From Thermoplasmata archaeon (GTDB lineage: Archaea > Thermoplasmatota > DTKX01 > GCA-020343715), in NCBI GenBank assembly GCA_020343715.1, contig CP070808.1, forward strand, positions 2,116,714 to 2,124,350: 7,637 nucleotides of DNA, written 5' to 3'. Shown here piece after piece: positions 6,050 through 7,637 of this stretch. The first letter of the stretch is position 1, and each line of letters starts with the position of its first letter. The position numbers were made by a program, and so were the translations under genes. The notes under the pieces are model-generated. The model had not been told where the DNA came from. It was given only the letters and a program-made list of their open reading frames with translations, and did not search any database.

Positions 6050-7096
6050 ATGCGGGTCGTCAGGGTCCGCCGCCAGGACGTGGACGAGGCGCTCGGGCGC
6101 CTCCTAGCCGCCGACGTGGTCGAGCGGGGGCTCAAGGTCTCCAGGCGGGGGGACCATGCGCTGATCCCCGTGCTCGTCGACCCGCCCGCCAGCGTCCTGG
6201 CCGGCATCGAGCACCAGGTGGGGGAGGTGGACGTCGAGGACCTGGCCCCACGGGAACGGCTCCGCACACCCCTCGAGAGGGTGGCGAGGGACGCCCGGGA
6301 GGCGGGATGGACCGACGAGGAGGTGGAGGCTCTCCCCGACCGGTGGGAGAGGCTGGGCCGGCTGGTCCTCCTGCGTGTCCCCCGTGCCCTGGAGCCCAAA
6401 GAGGAGGAGATGGCGGGCCTTTACGCCCGGGTGCTCCGGGTCGACGCAGTGCTGGCCGAGGAGGGACCGGTCACCGGGATCGAGCGGCGGCCCACGGTGA
6501 GGCCCATCTGGGGCGAGGGGACCGTCACCGTCCACCGGGAGCACGGCGTGGAGTACGAGTTCGACGCCGCCCGCCAGATGTTCTCCAAGGGCAACGTGGG
6601 GGAGCGGCTGCGCATGGGTCGGACGGTCCGCGATGGCGAGGTGGTGGTGGACATGTTCGCGGGCATCGGGTACTTCTCGCTGCCCATGGCGGTCATGGGC
6701 TCCCCCGCCGCGGTCCACGCGGTCGAGATCGACGAAGAGGCCCACCGGTGGCTCGAGAGGAACGTAACCAGGAACGGCGTCGAGGACGTGGTGAGGCCCC
6801 GGCTGGGTGACTGCCGGGACGTGGCGCCCCGGGGCGTGGCCGACAGGGTGGTCATGGGCTACGTGGGGGGCACCGAGGAATTCCTGGACGTGGCCATGGA
6901 GGTACTGGGAACGGGCGGGGGCGTGGTGCACCTGCACGAGAAGTACGGCATCGAGGAGGTGCCCGACCGGCCGCTGGAGGCCGTCCGGGGGGCCGCGGGG
7001 GCCGCGGGCCGAGAGGCCAGGCTGCTCTCGTGGAGGGAGGTGAAGTCCTACGCACCCGCCATAGTCCACGCCGTCGTCGACGTGGATGTGCAGTGA
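6050..7096 (+). CDS. taw2: Taw2-like tRNA(Phe) wyosine aminocarboxypropyltransferase with Trm5-like N-terminal domain
   Basis: Taw2 moves the 3-amino-3-carboxypropyl group of AdoMet onto 4-demethylwyosine at G37 of tRNA(Phe), a step of the archaeal wyosine pathway. The Rossmann core shows FSKGNVGERLRMG (178-190), AdoMet motif I DMFAGIG (201-207), the acidic AVEID (224-228), GDCRDV (253-258), DRVVMGYVGGT (265-275), HLHEK (294-298) and the ending VKSYAPAIVHAVVDV. MGY and HxHE at these places are Taw2-type; Trm5 methyltransferases have NLP and HYY. The protein is 348 residues, about 70 longer than the Pyrococcus Taw2 I recall. The extra N-terminus (1 to about 80) resembles Trm5 domain D1. The ATG has only a weak ribosome site (GGGTTG) and its promoter is unclear. 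The stop is 2 nt from that of the convergent neighbour. The alternative is an unusual Trm5 paralogue; family membership is sure, exact reaction less so. Confidence 0.82.
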   Translation: MRVVRVRRQDVDEALGRLLAADVVERGLKVSRRGDHALIPVLVDPPASVLAGIEHQVGEVDVEDLAPRERLRTPLERVARDAREAGWTDEEVEALPDRWERLGRLVLLRVPRALEPKEEEMAGLYARVLRVDAVLAEEGPVTGIERRPTVRPIWGEGTVTVHREHGVEYEFDAARQMFSKGNVGERLRMGRTVRDGEVVVDMFAGIGYFSLPMAVMGSPAAVHAVEIDEEAHRWLERNVTRNGVEDVVRPRLGDCRDVAPRGVADRVVMGYVGGTEEFLDVAMEVLGTGGGVVHLHEKYGIEEVPDRPLEAVRGAAGAAGREARLLSWREVKSYAPAIVHAVVDVDVQ

Positions 7097-7098
7097 GG

Positions 7099-7637
7099 TC
7101 AGCGCTTCCGGAGGACTATCGCCACCAGGGCGGAGACCAGGACGACCAGGAAGATGGCGAAGGCGCCCAGGGCAGGGGTCGACTCGTTGACGACCTCCAC
7201 GTCGAAGGTGGAGGTGCTGGAGGCGCCCCGCGCGTCGGTGACGGTCACGGTGACGGTGTAGGTGCCCGCCTTGTCGTACTTGTGCTCGGGCTCCACCTCG
7301 TCGGAGGTGCCCCCGTCGCCGAAGTTCCAAGCGTACGTGACCGCCTCGCCCTCGGGGTCGGAGCCCAGGCCCACGAAGTGGATGCGCTCGCCCACGGTGA
7401 ACTGGGGCTCTTCGCCCTCGTCCAGGCCCACGATCGAGATGTCGGCCAGGGGCTCCAGGTTCTCCTCCACCAGGAGGGGTACGATCTTGGTGTCGTCGCC
7501 CGCCTCCACCGTGAATGCGTGGGTGCCCTCCTCGGCCTCCCACTCGAGGGTGACACTCTCGGTCCCGTCGGGCTCGACGGGCACCGTCAGGGTTTGGAAG
7601 TCAAGAAGTTCCCCCTGATCGTCCAGGAGCCTCACGA
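7099..7637 (-). CDS. Partial PKD-domain surface protein with C-terminal membrane anchor
   Basis: The gene continues beyond the right edge, so the GTG at 7635 is probably an internal valine and not a start. Residues below are counted from it. Residues 1-55 look like a CARDB/Ig-like beta domain (VPVEPDGTESVTLEW, then GTHAFTVEAGDDTK). Residues about 62-149 are a classical PKD domain with YAWNFGDGGTS (101-111), YDKAGTYTVTVTVTD (120-134) and a closing strand. Then comes NESTPALGAF, a helix of about 18 residues (158-175) and a terminal RKR. This is an extracellular protein tethered by its C-terminus. The TPALGAF-helix-RKR tail resembles archaeosortase-type sorting tails such as PGF-CTERM but lacks the canonical PGF, so it may be a plain anchor. 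One sequon (NES) sits just outside the helix. Its PKD is of the WxFGDG type, unlike the variant repeats of the large upstream gene. Confidence 0.8.
   Translation of the reverse strand, partial: VRLLDDQGELLDFQTLTVPVEPDGTESVTLEWEAEEGTHAFTVEAGDDTKIVPLLVEENLEPLADISIVGLDEGEEPQFTVGERIHFVGLGSDPEGEAVTYAWNFGDGGTSDEVEPEHKYDKAGTYTVTVTVTDARGASSTSTFDVEVVNESTPALGAFAIFLVVLVSALVAIVLRKR

Noticed and set aside
5151..6107. A 318-codon plus-strand frame opposite pyrB
   Set aside because: Repetitive Leu/Val/Gly/His composition without domain motifs; it is the antisense shadow of a certain pyrB.
6050..7096. Assignment as Trm5 tRNA (guanine37-N1)-methyltransferase
   Set aside because: The N-terminal domain fits, but the catalytic motif reads MGY and not NLP, and HLHE replaces HYY, which favours Taw2. 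Kept as the main alternative.
7105..7114. Palindrome around TTCCGGAG near the right convergent junction
   Set aside because: It has no room for a loop and lies in the coding sequence for RKR and adjacent residues; likely chance in GC-rich DNA.
6104..7543. A 479-codon open frame on the minus strand across the taw2-like gene and the PKD gene
   Set aside because: It runs antisense to one clear gene and out of frame with another. Its product is low-complexity, rich in Gly, Arg, His and Pro, as expected for GC-rich shadow frames.

Overview
The window looks archaeal, most likely a high-GC euryarchaeote of the Thermoplasmatota/Methanomassiliicoccales kind. The lineage is an inference and was not tested. 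The archaeal evidence is a Taw2-type wyosine-pathway tRNA enzyme, a pyrB-pyrI pair whose catalytic chain resembles Pyrococcus ATCase, TATA-like boxes standing out of GC-rich DNA, GGAGG/GGTG ribosome sites, and several large secreted PKD proteins held by one C-terminal membrane helix. No rRNA, tRNA, CRISPR array or mobile element is visible.

Layout, left to right. (1) 1-310, plus strand: 3' end of a PKD-like surface protein. (2) 311-468: the only sizeable intergenic region, with a TATA-like box and a leader hairpin. (3) 469-4596, plus: a 1375-residue secreted protein with a signal peptide, an N-terminal SBBP-associated domain, a seven-blade SBBP propeller, seven PKD repeats, a membrane helix and a short basic tail. 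(4) 4600-5999, minus: pyrB followed by pyrI with a 4-nt overlap, the catalytic and regulatory chains of aspartate carbamoyltransferase. (5) 6000-6049: a 50-nt divergent promoter region. (6) 6050-7096, plus: a Taw2-like enzyme carrying an extra Trm5-like N-terminal domain. (7) 7099-7637, minus: 3' end of another PKD surface protein with a C-terminal helix.

The genome is very compact. Both convergent junctions leave only 2-3 nt between stop codons, and one carries a short inverted repeat covering the stops. The housekeeping genes (pyrimidine synthesis, tRNA modification) sit between three separate cell-surface proteins. I see no functional link between the two sets.

Nothing here is clearly a new defence or mobile system. 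The points most worth checking are the 7-blade + 7-PKD surface protein with its uneven N-glycosylation sequons, the Taw2/Trm5 hybrid architecture, and the unusual residues next to the ATCase active site.
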